A stretch of 64,000 bases of DNA from Acuticoccus sediminis (GTDB taxonomy: Bacteria; Pseudomonadota; Alphaproteobacteria; Rhizobiales; Amorphaceae): NCBI RefSeq assembly GCF_003258595.1, contig NZ_QHHQ01000006.1, forward strand, positions 62,001-126,000, read 5' to 3'. Below the pieces are notes generated by a model. It made no database searches, had not been told where the DNA came from, and saw only the letters and a list, made by a program, of their open reading frames with translations. Each line of letters begins with the position of its first letter. Position 1 is the stretch's first letter. Below are positions 50,673 to 60,129 of this stretch, piece after piece. Position numbers and translations under genes: made by a program.

Positions 50673-51743
50673 ATGGCAGATTGCAACTCTTGGTCCGGGC
50701 CGCTTTTTATCGTCGGAGCGTCGCGCTCCGGCACCGCCATGATGCGCTCGATACTGAACCGCCAACCGTTGATCGGCCTCGCGACCGAAACGCACTATTT
50801 CGATGACCTGCGCGTCCGCCCATCCTTCCGCAAGGCGGAGGCGCTGTCGCCGGAACAGGCGGCCATCTGCGCCGACTATTTCCGCTCGATCGACGATCGC
50901 CCCTACGGGATGCAGGGAGACCCGTCCCGCAGCGCGCTGTCCCGGGAGGAGCTCTTTCGCCGGAGCGAGGCCGCTGGCGGCGGCGCCGACGGCATCTTCG
51001 AGGCGTACTGCCGGTTCGTCGCCGAGCGCGAGGGCAAGACGATCTGGGGCGAGAAGACCCCCCGCCACGTCTTCCGCCTCAACGACATCCTGACCGCGTT
51101 TCCGTCCGCCAAGGTGGTGTGCATGGTGCGCGATCCGCGCGCCGTGGTCGCGTCCTACCGCGACTGGCGCAACCAGGGCGGCCTCAACGTCAACGACGAG
51201 GAGGACTACCAGGCCGCGATCGCAGCCGAGGAGCGGCGCGCCAAGCTCTCCTACAACATCGTCATCTCGACCCTGCTCTGGTGCGGCACCGTGAACGCCG
51301 CCGTCGGCGCGCTCACCCGGCACGGCAGCGACAGGGTCCGGATCGTCCGTTACGAGGACGTCACCGACCAGCCCTCGGTGACCGTCTCCTCGCTGTGCGA
51401 CTGGCTCGGCATCGGCTTCGACGAAACGATGATGGATGTGCCGATGCACAACAGCTCGGTCCTCCCCTTTGCCAAGAGCGCCGGTGTCAGCCGTGCCGCC
51501 GTGGATCGCTGGCGCAAGACCCTCTCCGACCACGAGGTCGACGTGATCCAGACCATCGCCGGGAAGTGCCTCATCGACGCCGGCTACCAGAAAGCCGACG
51601 TCAAGCGCGACCGCATCGGCCGGGTCCGCGAGTATGCCGATCTGCCCATCGCCGTCGCGCGGGCGATGCTCGCCAACCGCAAGCGCATGGGCAACGTGGT
51701 GTTCTACTCCTGGCGCAGGCTGAAGGCCGCCGCCGTCCGGTAG
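50673..51743 (+). CDS. Sulfotransferase family protein
   Basis: 356 aa PAPS-dependent sulfotransferase-like enzyme. The 5'-phosphosulfate loop is FIVGASRSGTAMMR (residues 12-25) and the 3'-phosphate motif VCMVRDPRAVVASYRDW lies near 149-165; IWGEKTPRHVFRL precedes it. In this setting it probably adds sulfate to the polymer or a lipid-linked repeat unit. The gene stands alone, 191 bases after the polymerase, and converges on a glycosyltransferase. Confidence 0.88.
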   Translation: MADCNSWSGPLFIVGASRSGTAMMRSILNRQPLIGLATETHYFDDLRVRPSFRKAEALSPEQAAICADYFRSIDDRPYGMQGDPSRSALSREELFRRSEAAGGGADGIFEAYCRFVAEREGKTIWGEKTPRHVFRLNDILTAFPSAKVVCMVRDPRAVVASYRDWRNQGGLNVNDEEDYQAAIAAEERRAKLSYNIVISTLLWCGTVNAAVGALTRHGSDRVRIVRYEDVTDQPSVTVSSLCDWLGIGFDETMMDVPMHNSSVLPFAKSAGVSRAAVDRWRKTLSDHEVDVIQTIAGKCLIDAGYQKADVKRDRIGRVREYADLPIAVARAMLANRKRMGNVVFYSWRRLKAAAVR

Positions 51744-51750
51744 CACGCAT

Positions 51751-51785
51751 CGCGCCCCGCCCGGGACCATCCGGGCGCGGGCGCG
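51751..51785. terminator. GC-rich inverted repeat between convergent genes
   Basis: CGCGCCCCGCCCGG (51751-51764) pairs with CCGGGCGCGGGCGCG (51771-51785) through 14 pairs with one bulged base and a 6-base loop. There is no T-tract on either side. It sits eight bases past the sulfotransferase stop and probably protects mRNA ends or slows polymerase. Confidence 0.5.
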
Positions 51786-51870
51786 TCCTGCTCACAACAT
51801 ATCAGGGGAAACGAGACGGCGCGGGGGCCGGGCGCCGGCGCAGTCGTCGCTCCGCGACGAGCCGGCCGTA

Positions 51871-53004
51871 TCAGCCGGCGTAGCCGCCCAGCCAGTCACG
51901 GCGACGGCGCCAGACCGACGACCAGTATTCCTTGCGCTTGCGGTGCGCGCTTCCCGGCAGAACCGACAGGCACAGGCTGCCGACGTGGCGGTTCGCGCAC
52001 CACAGCCAGAGGAAGAACAGGCCGACCGGCACCAGATGCGGCGACCAGTGGTCGCGCACCAGCGTCGCCTTCGCCTTGGCCACCATGACGACCTTGTCGG
52101 CCTTCTGCCGGGTCGAGGCGCCGACCAGATGCATGATGGTCGCATCCGGAGTGATCATCGGCCGATGCCCGAGCCGCCGGGCCCGCAGGCACAGGTCGGA
52201 GTCCTCGCCGTACATGAAATAGCGCAGGTCGAACCCGCCGAGCTCGCGCCACAGGCTGTGCCGGATGAGCAGGAAGCAGCCCACCACGATATCGACGTCA
52301 CGCACCGTGTCCCGGCGCCAGCCGCCGATCTTCTCCGCGTTGAAGAAGCTCGAGCGCTTGAAAAGCTGGTTGAGACCGAGCGCCGTGAACAGGCCGCTGC
52401 GCAGCGTGATGCGGTTCCAGCACGAGGCGATGTTGAGCGAGCCGTCCGGGAAGACCGTGCGTCCGCCCCAGATGCCGGCGTTCGGCGTCGCCTCGGCGAA
52501 GGCCATGATGTTGGCGATGGCGCCGTCGAACACCTCGGTGTCGGGGTTGAGGAGGAGGATGTAGGTGCCCCGCGCGTCCTCCGCCGCGAGGTTGTTCGCC
52601 GCGGCGAAGCCGACATTGCGGTCGAGCGCCATCAGCCGGACCGCCGGAAACCTCGCCGCGATCGCGTCGGCCGACCCGTCGCTCGACGCGTTGTCGACGA
52701 CGATCACTTCCATGTCCGCGCCGGCGGTGGTCGCGTACAGCGTTTCAAGGCACCGCAGCGTCAGCGCCTGCGTGTTGTAGCTGACGACGATCACCGTCAG
52801 CGCCGTCGCTGCCTCGGCATCCGTCCCGGGCGTCGCCCCAACGCCCTGCCGGGTGGCCGCCAGGGCGGCGCCGCCGTCCCGGCCCGTGGCCTTGTGCTGG
52901 GGCGAGCCGGGGAAGGGGTGGTCGAAGAGGGCCTCGGGCGCTGCGGTTTCCCGCGCATCCGCCGGCCAAACGAGGGGGGAGTGGTTCACGGAGCGACCGT
53001 GCAT
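51871..53004 (-). CDS. Family-2 glycosyltransferase (rhamnosyltransferase-like)
   Basis: 377 aa. After a non-conserved 65-residue N-terminus the GT-A fold begins (LTVIVVSYNTQALTLRCLET, EVIVVDNASSDGSADAI). The DxD-type metal site is LLLNPDTEVFDG. The acceptor region FDLRYFMYGEDSDLCLRARR with HLVGASTRQ is typical of WbbL-like transferases, which place a rhamnose-type sugar. A C-terminal hydrophobic patch (PVGLFFLWLWCA) may associate with the membrane. The start may be further in, since the conserved part begins near residue 68. Confidence 0.88.
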   Translation of the reverse strand: MHGRSVNHSPLVWPADARETAAPEALFDHPFPGSPQHKATGRDGGAALAATRQGVGATPGTDAEAATALTVIVVSYNTQALTLRCLETLYATTAGADMEVIVVDNASSDGSADAIAARFPAVRLMALDRNVGFAAANNLAAEDARGTYILLLNPDTEVFDGAIANIMAFAEATPNAGIWGGRTVFPDGSLNIASCWNRITLRSGLFTALGLNQLFKRSSFFNAEKIGGWRRDTVRDVDIVVGCFLLIRHSLWRELGGFDLRYFMYGEDSDLCLRARRLGHRPMITPDATIMHLVGASTRQKADKVVMVAKAKATLVRDHWSPHLVPVGLFFLWLWCANRHVGSLCLSVLPGSAHRKRKEYWSSVWRRRRDWLGGYAG

Positions 53005-53127
53005 CGGGCCTGTCCTTAGTGCTCTGCGGCCGCGAGGCCGAACCGGCTGACCGCGCCGGCCGGGCCCTGGCGCGCGAACGTCACGTCCGGTCGCGCCCGG
53101 CCCTTCGCCGGCGATTGTCCTGCCGTG

Positions 53128-54105
53128 TCAGGCCTGCCGCTTCACGGCGGGCTCGATCGGGGCGAGGCGCAGGGCGCCGGACCGGGCGGCCGGACGCTGC
53201 CGGAGGGGCACGGCCTGCGGCGCCTTCATGAGCTTGCGCAACGGGCCGATGGCCTGCGTAACCAGCCGCGGATGAAGCAGGACCGCGCCGCCGATGAAGC
53301 GCAATGCGAGCCGCCGGTGACCGGCCCGGCCGAGGAGCCTCGCGAGCTGCAGGTAGTTGGCCGCCGCCGCGTCCGGGTAGCGCCGGAAGACGGAGCGGTT
53401 GTTCTTGAGGATGCGCAGGAGGCCGAGCGCCTTCTTCCGCGGCCGGGTGGAAATGCTGTCACCCGACACGAAGGCGACGACGACCGGCTGCGAGTCCTCG
53501 TGGATGGTCGTCTTCTGCGCGAGGCGCGCGGCGAACTCCCAGTCGTTGTTGGCCTTCGCGCGCGGGTCGAACCAGCTGGTGCCGGGATAGGCGGTCCGCC
53601 GGAACAGCGCGTTCTGCAGCGAGAGCCGGTTCGAAACCAGGAAACGGCGCACCTGGTCCTCCTCCGGCTTCAGTCGTCCCGCCGGATCCGGCGCCAGGGC
53701 GACCAGCCCGTCGCCGTAGCGATGCTTCTGGTCGCGCCCGTAGAGGATCTTCACGCCCGTCACGACGCCGACACTTTCCGGCAGATGTCTCAGCAGCTCG
53801 AGATGCTGCTCGAGCTTGCCGGGGAGCCAGAGGTCGTCGCTGTCCTGAAAGGCGATGAAGCGGCCTCGTGCATGGCCGAGCCCGGTATTGCGGGCGGCAG
53901 CCGCGCCGCCATTCTGCTCCCGGCGGATGTAGACGACGCGGGGGTCGTCGAGACCGGCCGCCGCGGCTGCGATATCTTCGGTCGACCCGTCGTCGACGAT
54001 AATCAGTTCAAGGTCGCGAAAGGACTGGTCCAGAACGCTCTGAGCCGATGCCCGCAGCATCTGCGCCCGTTCGAACGTCGGCAAAATCACTGAAATCTCA
54101 GGCAT
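53128..54105 (-). CDS. Family-2 glycosyltransferase
   Basis: 325 aa. GT-A motifs are clear: ISVILPTFERAQMLRASAQS, LELIIVDDGSTEDI, FIAFQDSDDLW (metal-binding DSDD) and the acceptor motif NDWEFAARLA. Start ATG 54105 has GGAG five bases upstream; in-frame codons back to 54246 add a non-homologous basic extension. It lies 123 bases upstream of the other minus-strand glycosyltransferase gene and is divergent from the pyruvyltransferase gene. Confidence 0.9.
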   Translation of the reverse strand: MPEISVILPTFERAQMLRASAQSVLDQSFRDLELIIVDDGSTEDIAAAAAGLDDPRVVYIRREQNGGAAAARNTGLGHARGRFIAFQDSDDLWLPGKLEQHLELLRHLPESVGVVTGVKILYGRDQKHRYGDGLVALAPDPAGRLKPEEDQVRRFLVSNRLSLQNALFRRTAYPGTSWFDPRAKANNDWEFAARLAQKTTIHEDSQPVVVAFVSGDSISTRPRKKALGLLRILKNNRSVFRRYPDAAAANYLQLARLLGRAGHRRLALRFIGGAVLLHPRLVTQAIGPLRKLMKAPQAVPLRQRPAARSGALRLAPIEPAVKRQA

Positions 54106-54954
54106 TCGAACTCCGGAAAATCTTGCGGCAAAAATACGCCGGAACGGCCGCGGCCTCGCCACGCCGGCCCCTGCGGACACCGCCCGGGCTGGCCCTGGTT
54201 GAGCCCAGTCGATGAATCTCGATGGATATCGACCGTCATCATACAAAGTAGCGGATAGTTACGTCGATCCGCAAGCGAGTTACGGAAAATAAAACCGAAT
54301 TCAACTCTCGTATTTGTTGCGGGATCACCGAAGTCAATCCAGGGTTCCCCTCGACGGATCGTGGCCGATCGGGCGAGGATCGGGGCAGAGATCCTCCGAA
54401 CGTCGGCCGCCGCCGCGAAACGGGCGCGGAACCGGTGGAAATCGGCGGAATTCTCATGTGATCACGTGAGATTGACCGGTGTCCGGGCTGCGACCCGTGA
54501 GCCCGCCGGAAGAATTTTCCACGCGCGACCGGCCGGCATTCATCCCCGGAAATCGGGCAATCTGAAGGCTGGAGCGACAAATTTATGGCAATCGGCGACA
54601 TCTCTAGATTTGGCCGTCGGCAAAGGTAATTCAAGGTTCCTTGATGGGGGCGGGAACTCATTGTATTGGCAATAGGTGCATCTAAGTAGTGATTTTTATG
54701 GAGGCATTGCAATGAATAGTTTTACGGCAGGGTCGATCGTCTCCTTCGTGAGTCAATCGTGATGTATTTTGAAGATATCGCCATGACGCATTGCAAGCGC
54801 CCCGACCGTGGGACCCCTCCGGGCGGGACCGCGGGCCGGAAAGGGGGCTCCGGATGTCGATGACCGCATTCGCCCCGTCGCCGATGGACCCGCGTGCTGG
54901 ACGACCGGCGGGCCCCGTCCGCCTCGACGCCTTCTCGCACACGGGCCTTTCGTC
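54106..54954. other. Divergent intergenic region, glycosyltransferase / pyruvyltransferase
   Basis: 849 bases with no full-size gene. The part at 54560-54790 is AT-rich like the region before the XRE regulator. It holds a good ribosome site (GGAGG) with a 16-codon ORF at 54712, followed by a TGATG-coupled 33-codon ORF (54762-54863). Promoters of both neighbours must lie here, but I could not define them. Confidence 0.5.
54712..54762 (+). CDS. Possible 16-aa leader peptide upstream of pyruvyltransferase
   Basis: ATG 54712 follows GGAGG with a 7-base spacer, the best ribosome site in this region, and encodes MNSFTAGSIVSFVSQS. Its TGA overlaps an ATG that opens a 33-codon frame ending at 54863. 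The peptide is uncharged and may be a regulatory leader or chance. No terminator pair that would make a classical attenuator is visible. Confidence 0.3.
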   Translation: MNSFTAGSIVSFVSQS

Positions 54955-56220
54955 ATGGCAATGAGCATCACCGGAACGGAGGGGGCGGCCATCGGCGGCG
55001 GCACCGCCGCGAAGACCGCCTCCACCGCGACGCGCGCGCCGGAGAAGACGCTCACCGTCGGGCTCGTCGGCCATTCCACCAACTCGGACAACTTCGGGGT
55101 CGGCGCTCTGGCCGCCTCGCAGATCGACATCCTGCGCCGGCTGGCGGCCCGACGGGGCCGTGCCCTGAAGGTGATCGTGTTCTGCTGGCCCGACCGCCGG
55201 CCGCACTACATCGTCGGCGAGGGGATCGAGTCGGTCACCGTGCGCGGGCGCGACCTCGTGTCTCCGACCGGGGCGCTCGTGCGCAACCTTCGCCGCTGCG
55301 ACCTCGTGCTCGACATCGGCGCCGGCGACTCGTTCGCCGACATCTACGGCGTGTCGCGCTTCCTCAAGGTGCTGGCGCCGAAGCTGGCGACCCTCGCCCT
55401 GCGTCGCCCGCTGATCCTCGCGCCGCAGACGATCGGCCCGTTCCGCCGGGGTTGGGTGCGCCGCGCGGCGCGGACGACCATGGCCCTCGCGACCACGGTC
55501 TGCACCCGCGACGTGGCGTCGACGGAGTACCTGCGCGAGATCGGCTATCGCGGCCGCATCGTCGAGGCGACCGACGTCGCGATGCGCTTGGGCTACGACC
55601 GCCCCGCTGCCCGCACCGGCGGGCCGGTGCGGGTCGGCATCAACGTCTCCGGCCTGCTCCTCAACGGCGGCTACACCCGCTCCAACATGTTCGGCATCGC
55701 CGACGACTACGGCGCCCTGATGCGCGCCATCGCCGGGGAGTTCGCCTCGCGTCCGGACTATGAGCTGCATTTCGTCGGCCACGTCCTGTCGGAGGAGCAG
55801 GAGATCGAGGACGACTACCGCGCCTGCCAGAAGCTGGCGGCCGAGTTCCCCGGCAGCATCGTCGCGCCACGCTTCGGCTCGCCCTCGGAGGCGAAGTCGT
55901 ACATCGCCGGGCTCGACTTCTTCACCGGCGCGCGGATGCACGCCTGCATCGCGGCGTTCTCCTCCGGCGTGCCGGTGGTGCCCCTCGCATACAGCCGCAA
56001 GTTCGAGGGACTGTTCAGTACCCTCGGATACAAGGAGACTGCCGACCTCCGCTCGATGGGGACCGTGGAGGTCCTGACGCGGATCCGTGCCGCGGTCGCG
56101 GACCTCGACGGACTGCGCGCGCAGATCGAAAAGGCCCTCGTCGAAGCCAACCGGCGCCTCGACCACTACGAGCAGATCGTCGACGAGGCCATGGCGCTCC
56201 GGGGGCCTGTCACCGCATGA
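54955..56220 (+). CDS. Polysaccharide pyruvyltransferase family protein
   Basis: 421 aa, PS_pyruv_trans family (CsaB/ExoV-like), which adds ketal pyruvate from phosphoenolpyruvate to a sugar. Motifs are GLVGHSTNSDNFGVGALAAS near residue 40, LVLDIGAGDSFADIYG, LILAPQTIGPFRR, VCTRDVASTEYLREIG, and FFTGARMHACIAAFSSGVPV near the C-terminus (the conserved R-H-x3-A). ATG 54955 is used; 54961 is equally possible, and an ATG at 54808 adds 49 low-complexity residues. Overlaps the FrhB-like gene by four bases. Confidence 0.9.
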   Translation: MAMSITGTEGAAIGGGTAAKTASTATRAPEKTLTVGLVGHSTNSDNFGVGALAASQIDILRRLAARRGRALKVIVFCWPDRRPHYIVGEGIESVTVRGRDLVSPTGALVRNLRRCDLVLDIGAGDSFADIYGVSRFLKVLAPKLATLALRRPLILAPQTIGPFRRGWVRRAARTTMALATTVCTRDVASTEYLREIGYRGRIVEATDVAMRLGYDRPAARTGGPVRVGINVSGLLLNGGYTRSNMFGIADDYGALMRAIAGEFASRPDYELHFVGHVLSEEQEIEDDYRACQKLAAEFPGSIVAPRFGSPSEAKSYIAGLDFFTGARMHACIAAFSSGVPVVPLAYSRKFEGLFSTLGYKETADLRSMGTVEVLTRIRAAVADLDGLRAQIEKALVEANRRLDHYEQIVDEAMALRGPVTA

Positions 56221-57434
56221 GCTCCAGGACGATCCGTCAGGTCGTTGGCGACGGGCTGTGTACGGGATGCGGCGCCTGCGCGACGATCGCCTCCGAGCAC
56301 GTGCGGATGAACTTCGACGATCGCGGCTTCCTGCGGCCCGTCCCCGTCGGCGACGTGACCCGGGACGAGGAGAAGGCGATCAGCCACGTCTGCCCGGGCC
56401 GCCGGCTCGAGGTGCAGGCCGGCGAGCGCGAGAACGATCCGCTCTGGGGGCCGCTGGTGGGCGTGCGCATCGGCTACGCGCTTGACCCCGAGGTGCGCTA
56501 CGCCGGTTCCTCCGGCGGCGCCCTCAGCGCGATCCTCGCGAACCTCCTCGAGGTCGGCGCCGTCGACCGGGTCATCCAGACTTCGGCGGCGATCGATCCG
56601 CCCTACGGCAATGCGACCGTCGTCAGCGGGACCGCCGAGGACGTCCTCGCCGCATCCGGCTCGCGCTACGCGCCGTCGGCGCCGCTCGCCGGGCTCGAGG
56701 CCGCGCTCGCGACGGGCCAGCGCTACGCCTTCGTCGGCAAGCCCTGCGACGTGGCGGCGCTGCGCCGCCTCGCCGAGGTGGACCCGCGCATCGACCGGCA
56801 GATCCCCTACATGCTCTCCTTCTTCTGCGCCGGGGTGCCGAGCCTCAACGGCGTCCGCGAAGTACTGAGGGCGATGGGGGTGGAGCCGGAGGACACCGCG
56901 CGGTTCCGCTTCCGCGGCGACGGGTGGCCCGGCTACGCGACGGCGACGCGCCACGACGGCACCACCGCTCGCATGTCCTACAACGACAGCTGGGGCAAGA
57001 TCCTGAGCCGGCACGTCCAGTTCCGCTGCAAGGTCTGCCCCGACGGGACGGGGATGCTGGCGGACATCGCGTGCGCCGACGCCTGGCACTGCGACGAGCG
57101 TGGCTACCCGACCTTCGACGAGGCCGACGGCCTCAGCCTCATCGTCAGCCGCACCAGCAAGGGCGAGGACCTGGTCCTCAGCACGATCCGCCGCCGCGGC
57201 CTCAGCGCCAAGCGCGTCGCCGTGGACGAGATCGCCGCCATGCAGCCCGGACAGCTCCGCCGGCGGAGGGCGGTCCTCGCCCGCCTCGCGGCGCTCCGCC
57301 TCGCGCGTGGCCGCGGGCCGGATTTCCGGGGCTTCAACATGCTGCGCGCCGCCCAGTCCGGCCGCATGTCGAACCACTTCCGCGAGTTCGCCGGAACGCT
57401 TCGCCGCCTCATCCTGCGCGGGGCAGGGGCCTGA
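56217..57434 (+). CDS. Coenzyme F420 hydrogenase/dehydrogenase beta-subunit (FrhB) family protein
   Basis: 405 aa. The N-terminal 4Fe-4S motif is C15-x2-C18-x2-C21 (GLCTGCGACATI) with HVCPG near residue 59. The FrhB N domain (RYAGSSGGALSAILANLLE) and C domain (FVGKPCDVAALRRLAEVDPR, CKVCPDGTGMLADIACADAW) follow. F420 is not expected in this organism, so it probably works with flavin or another electron carrier. Such genes often adjoin pyruvyltransferases in polysaccharide clusters, as here (ATGA overlap), but their reaction is unknown to me. Confidence 0.88.
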   Translation: MSSRTIRQVVGDGLCTGCGACATIASEHVRMNFDDRGFLRPVPVGDVTRDEEKAISHVCPGRRLEVQAGERENDPLWGPLVGVRIGYALDPEVRYAGSSGGALSAILANLLEVGAVDRVIQTSAAIDPPYGNATVVSGTAEDVLAASGSRYAPSAPLAGLEAALATGQRYAFVGKPCDVAALRRLAEVDPRIDRQIPYMLSFFCAGVPSLNGVREVLRAMGVEPEDTARFRFRGDGWPGYATATRHDGTTARMSYNDSWGKILSRHVQFRCKVCPDGTGMLADIACADAWHCDERGYPTFDEADGLSLIVSRTSKGEDLVLSTIRRRGLSAKRVAVDEIAAMQPGQLRRRRAVLARLAALRLARGRGPDFRGFNMLRAAQSGRMSNHFREFAGTLRRLILRGAGA

Positions 57435-57475
57435 GGGCCACGTCTCCCGCATCCCGCCGATGCAGGCGCCGAACG

Positions 57476-57509
57476 AAAAAGGCCCCCGGGAGATCCCGGG
57501 GGCCTTTTT
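57476..57509. terminator. Bidirectional intrinsic terminator between convergent operons
   Basis: AAAAAGGCCCCCGGGA (57476-57491) and TCCCGGGGGCCTTTTT (57494-57509) form a perfect 16-bp stem including A- and T-tracts. It ends the pyruvyltransferase/FrhB unit on the plus strand and the glycosyltransferase operon on the minus strand. Confidence 0.94.
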
Positions 57510-57529
57510 CGTCTGGGGGTTGGGCGAGA

Positions 57530-58540
57530 TCAGGTGGCGTCCCGCGCCTTCAGCTGGTCGAGGATCTGCGCCGCATTGGGCGCTCCGCCGAAGGAGTACT
57601 TGAGGTCCCGCCAGATCCACTTCGGACGGCGCGCCAGATTGGCGACGAGGCCGGCCCGGCACGCGATCCGGTCGGAGCGGTTCGGCAGCAGCTCGCCCAT
57701 CGCCTGCCAGTAGTCGGCAATGTGCGTCAGGCTCAGGCGCAGGTAGTTGTTCCGCCGGCGCGAACGGCTGGTGACGCTCTGCGGGTTGAACCATTTCGCG
57801 CGGTCCTTGAATGCGGCGCTCGCCATCGTCGACGTGCCGAGGTGGACGCGCCGGTCGAAGGCGACGGTGTCGACCTCGACGAACCGGCCCATCAGCGCCA
57901 GGTGGCCGAGGAGGGTCCGGTCGGAGGCGATGAAGTCCTGGATGAGCCGCGTCTTGCGCAGCGCGTCGGTGCGGATGACGCCGAAGATCGGATTGCACAT
58001 GCCCCGCACGCCGAGGACGTTCCCGCGCAGATACTGCGCGAAGCGGATCGCCGGCGTCGCGCCGTCGAGCGTCAGGCCGTCGCTGTAGGTCCGCAGCTCG
58101 CGCCCCTGCGCGTCGATCACGGACGTCTTGGTGTAGGCGAGCACCACGCTGTCGTCGCGAAGGGCGTCCATGCAGCGGGCGAGGAAGTCGGGATGGCAGC
58201 GGTCGTCGTGCGCGGCCCACTTGAAGTACCGCCCGCGCGCCATGGCGACGATGCGGTTGTAGTTCGGCGCGGCGCCGAGGTTCTTCGGCAGGCGGTCGTA
58301 GCGCACGCGGGGGTCGCGCGCCTGCGCCCGTTCGCAGATCTCCCGGGTGCCGTCGGTCGACGCATTGTCCGAGATGATGAGCTCGAAGTCGGGATAGGTC
58401 TGCGACAGGATGCTGTCGATCGCCTCCTCAAGGTACTCGGCACCGTTGTAGACGGCCAGGCCAATGCTGACCGTCGGCGGCGCCGAGGCGGCCGGCTGTG
58501 ACGTCACGGATAAGGCTTCCTTGGAAATATCTTTGATCAT
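57530..58540 (-). CDS. Family-2 glycosyltransferase
   Basis: 336 aa. GT-A fold: VSIGLAVYNGAEYLEEAIDS, FELIISDNASTDGTREICER, and YFKWAAHDDRCHPDFLARCM with the metal-binding HDD. The C-terminal helices (IADYWQAMGELLPNRSDR) are less conserved. ATG 58540 overlaps the flippase stop (ATGA); the frame upstream lies inside the flippase. It is the last gene of a four-gene minus-strand operon with flippase, DUF1349 and RTX genes. Confidence 0.9.
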   Translation of the reverse strand: MIKDISKEALSVTSQPAASAPPTVSIGLAVYNGAEYLEEAIDSILSQTYPDFELIISDNASTDGTREICERAQARDPRVRYDRLPKNLGAAPNYNRIVAMARGRYFKWAAHDDRCHPDFLARCMDALRDDSVVLAYTKTSVIDAQGRELRTYSDGLTLDGATPAIRFAQYLRGNVLGVRGMCNPIFGVIRTDALRKTRLIQDFIASDRTLLGHLALMGRFVEVDTVAFDRRVHLGTSTMASAAFKDRAKWFNPQSVTSRSRRRNNYLRLSLTHIADYWQAMGELLPNRSDRIACRAGLVANLARRPKWIWRDLKYSFGGAPNAAQILDQLKARDAT

Positions 58541-60129
58541 GCCGCTTGCGTCCGTCGCAATTGAGGGAGGATCCGCTCGCGTATGCGCTGGACCAGCGCA
58601 CGGTCTGCGGTATCGAGGCAGAAGAGCAGGAGAATGATCGCGTAGACGATGCCGCCGACGGCGACGGCCGCGATCAGGGTGGTCAGGTCCGGCGTGCCGT
58701 AGGCCGCCGCGCCGGCGAGGACGACAGCGGCGCCCGTCGCCGGGATCATGCCGCGCAGGATGCTCCGGGCGAAGTCGCCCGACGTCATGCCGGTGACCCG
58801 CAGCTGCATCGGCCAGAAGTAGACGATCTGCGCCAGGGCCGTCACCACGAAGAGCGACGTCGCGACGCCGACCGCGCCCGTCCCGAAGCCGAGCACCGCG
58901 ACGATCATCGCCAGGAAGGAGGCGATGGTCGACATGAGCGCCGCCAGGTTGAAGGCGCGGACCTCGCCGGTCGCCACCGCGAGCATCGGCAGCAGCCCCG
59001 CCGGCTGGCTGAACAGGAAGATCGCCATCAGCAGGGAGAGGACGGTCGCCGCCTCGGTGTGCGCCGGCCCCAGAACGATCGTGGCGATATCGTCCGACAT
59101 GATCGCGACGGGCAGGGCGACGAGGAGCGCGGCCCAGAGGCCGTAAGTCGCCCCGCGCAGGGCCGTCCGACGCAGCCGTTCGCGGTCGGCGAGGGTGTGC
59201 ATCGCGACGAGGCTCGGCTGCAGCGGCAGGCGGGCGTAGGTGAGCAGACCGTTGATCTGCTGGAACAGCGCGGTGGCGAAGTAGTAGTTCACGACGTCGA
59301 CGGCGGTCCCGTAGCGGCCGAGCACCAGCGTGCCGGCGGAGATGTAGAAGACCTGCGCCAGCCGGCCGAGCGTCGTCCAGAGGCCGAAGCTGACGAGGGT
59401 GCGCGCCGTGGTCCACTGGAACGACGAGGCGGAGACGCGAAGGTCCGGCGCCATCATGCGCGAGCGGATGGTGACGACGGTGAGGTGCACCATGTCGGCG
59501 CTGACGGTCGCGACGACCACCCAGATCACCGCCGGCCCCTGGGACGCCAGCAGTGCGAACAGGATCACGATCCTGAGCGCGTCACGCATCAGGCCGAGGA
59601 TGTTCCACTCCACGAACCGCTGGCGCACCTGGAAGCCGACGCCGAAGGGCAGCGCGATCATCTGCAGCGCATAGGACAGGACGAGGAGGCTCAGCATCGT
59701 CCGCGCCATGCCGAGCTGCGCGTCGGGAATGGCGAGGATCGGGCCGGCGAAGGCCGCCAGCGTCAGGCCGCCGGCGACGAAGGCCAGCGCCGTCAGGACG
59801 AGGAGCGGCGTGATCGAGGTGACGATCTCGGTCACCTTCTGCCGGTCGTCGACCGCGTACGCCGCCACCACGTACCGGCTGACCCCGCCCGTGAAGAACA
59901 CGAAGAAGAACGGAGCGACGACCATGGTCGACATCATGATCGGGTAGATCGCGAACTCCTCCGGGGAGATGCGCCCGAGCAGATACTTGAAGATGAAGAC
60001 CAGGACGAAGACGTTGAGAAGCCGGGTAACCACGGAGCTCGCCCCGTTGATCATCACCTTCATGCGGTCGACCGCGACGTGCGTGTGCACGACCGGCTCC
60101 GTCCGCTCGCGGTTCGAAGCGTCACTCAT
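58537..60129 (-). CDS. Polysaccharide flippase (Wzx/MATE-type)
   Basis: 530 aa with about 12-14 predicted membrane helices, beginning with the typical VVTRLLNVFVLVFIFKYLLG and EEFAIYPIMMSTMVVAPFFF. It has the polysaccharide-synthesis/MVF-like pattern (SFGLWTTLGRLAQVFYISAG, YYFATALFQQINGLLTYARL, LGFGTGAVGVATSL). Likely moves lipid-linked repeat units to the periplasm for the polymerase at 49 kb. Overlaps neighbours by four bases on both sides. Confidence 0.9.
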   Translation of the reverse strand: MSDASNRERTEPVVHTHVAVDRMKVMINGASSVVTRLLNVFVLVFIFKYLLGRISPEEFAIYPIMMSTMVVAPFFFVFFTGGVSRYVVAAYAVDDRQKVTEIVTSITPLLVLTALAFVAGGLTLAAFAGPILAIPDAQLGMARTMLSLLVLSYALQMIALPFGVGFQVRQRFVEWNILGLMRDALRIVILFALLASQGPAVIWVVVATVSADMVHLTVVTIRSRMMAPDLRVSASSFQWTTARTLVSFGLWTTLGRLAQVFYISAGTLVLGRYGTAVDVVNYYFATALFQQINGLLTYARLPLQPSLVAMHTLADRERLRRTALRGATYGLWAALLVALPVAIMSDDIATIVLGPAHTEAATVLSLLMAIFLFSQPAGLLPMLAVATGEVRAFNLAALMSTIASFLAMIVAVLGFGTGAVGVATSLFVVTALAQIVYFWPMQLRVTGMTSGDFARSILRGMIPATGAAVVLAGAAAYGTPDLTTLIAAVAVGGIVYAIILLLFCLDTADRALVQRIRERILPQLRRTQAA

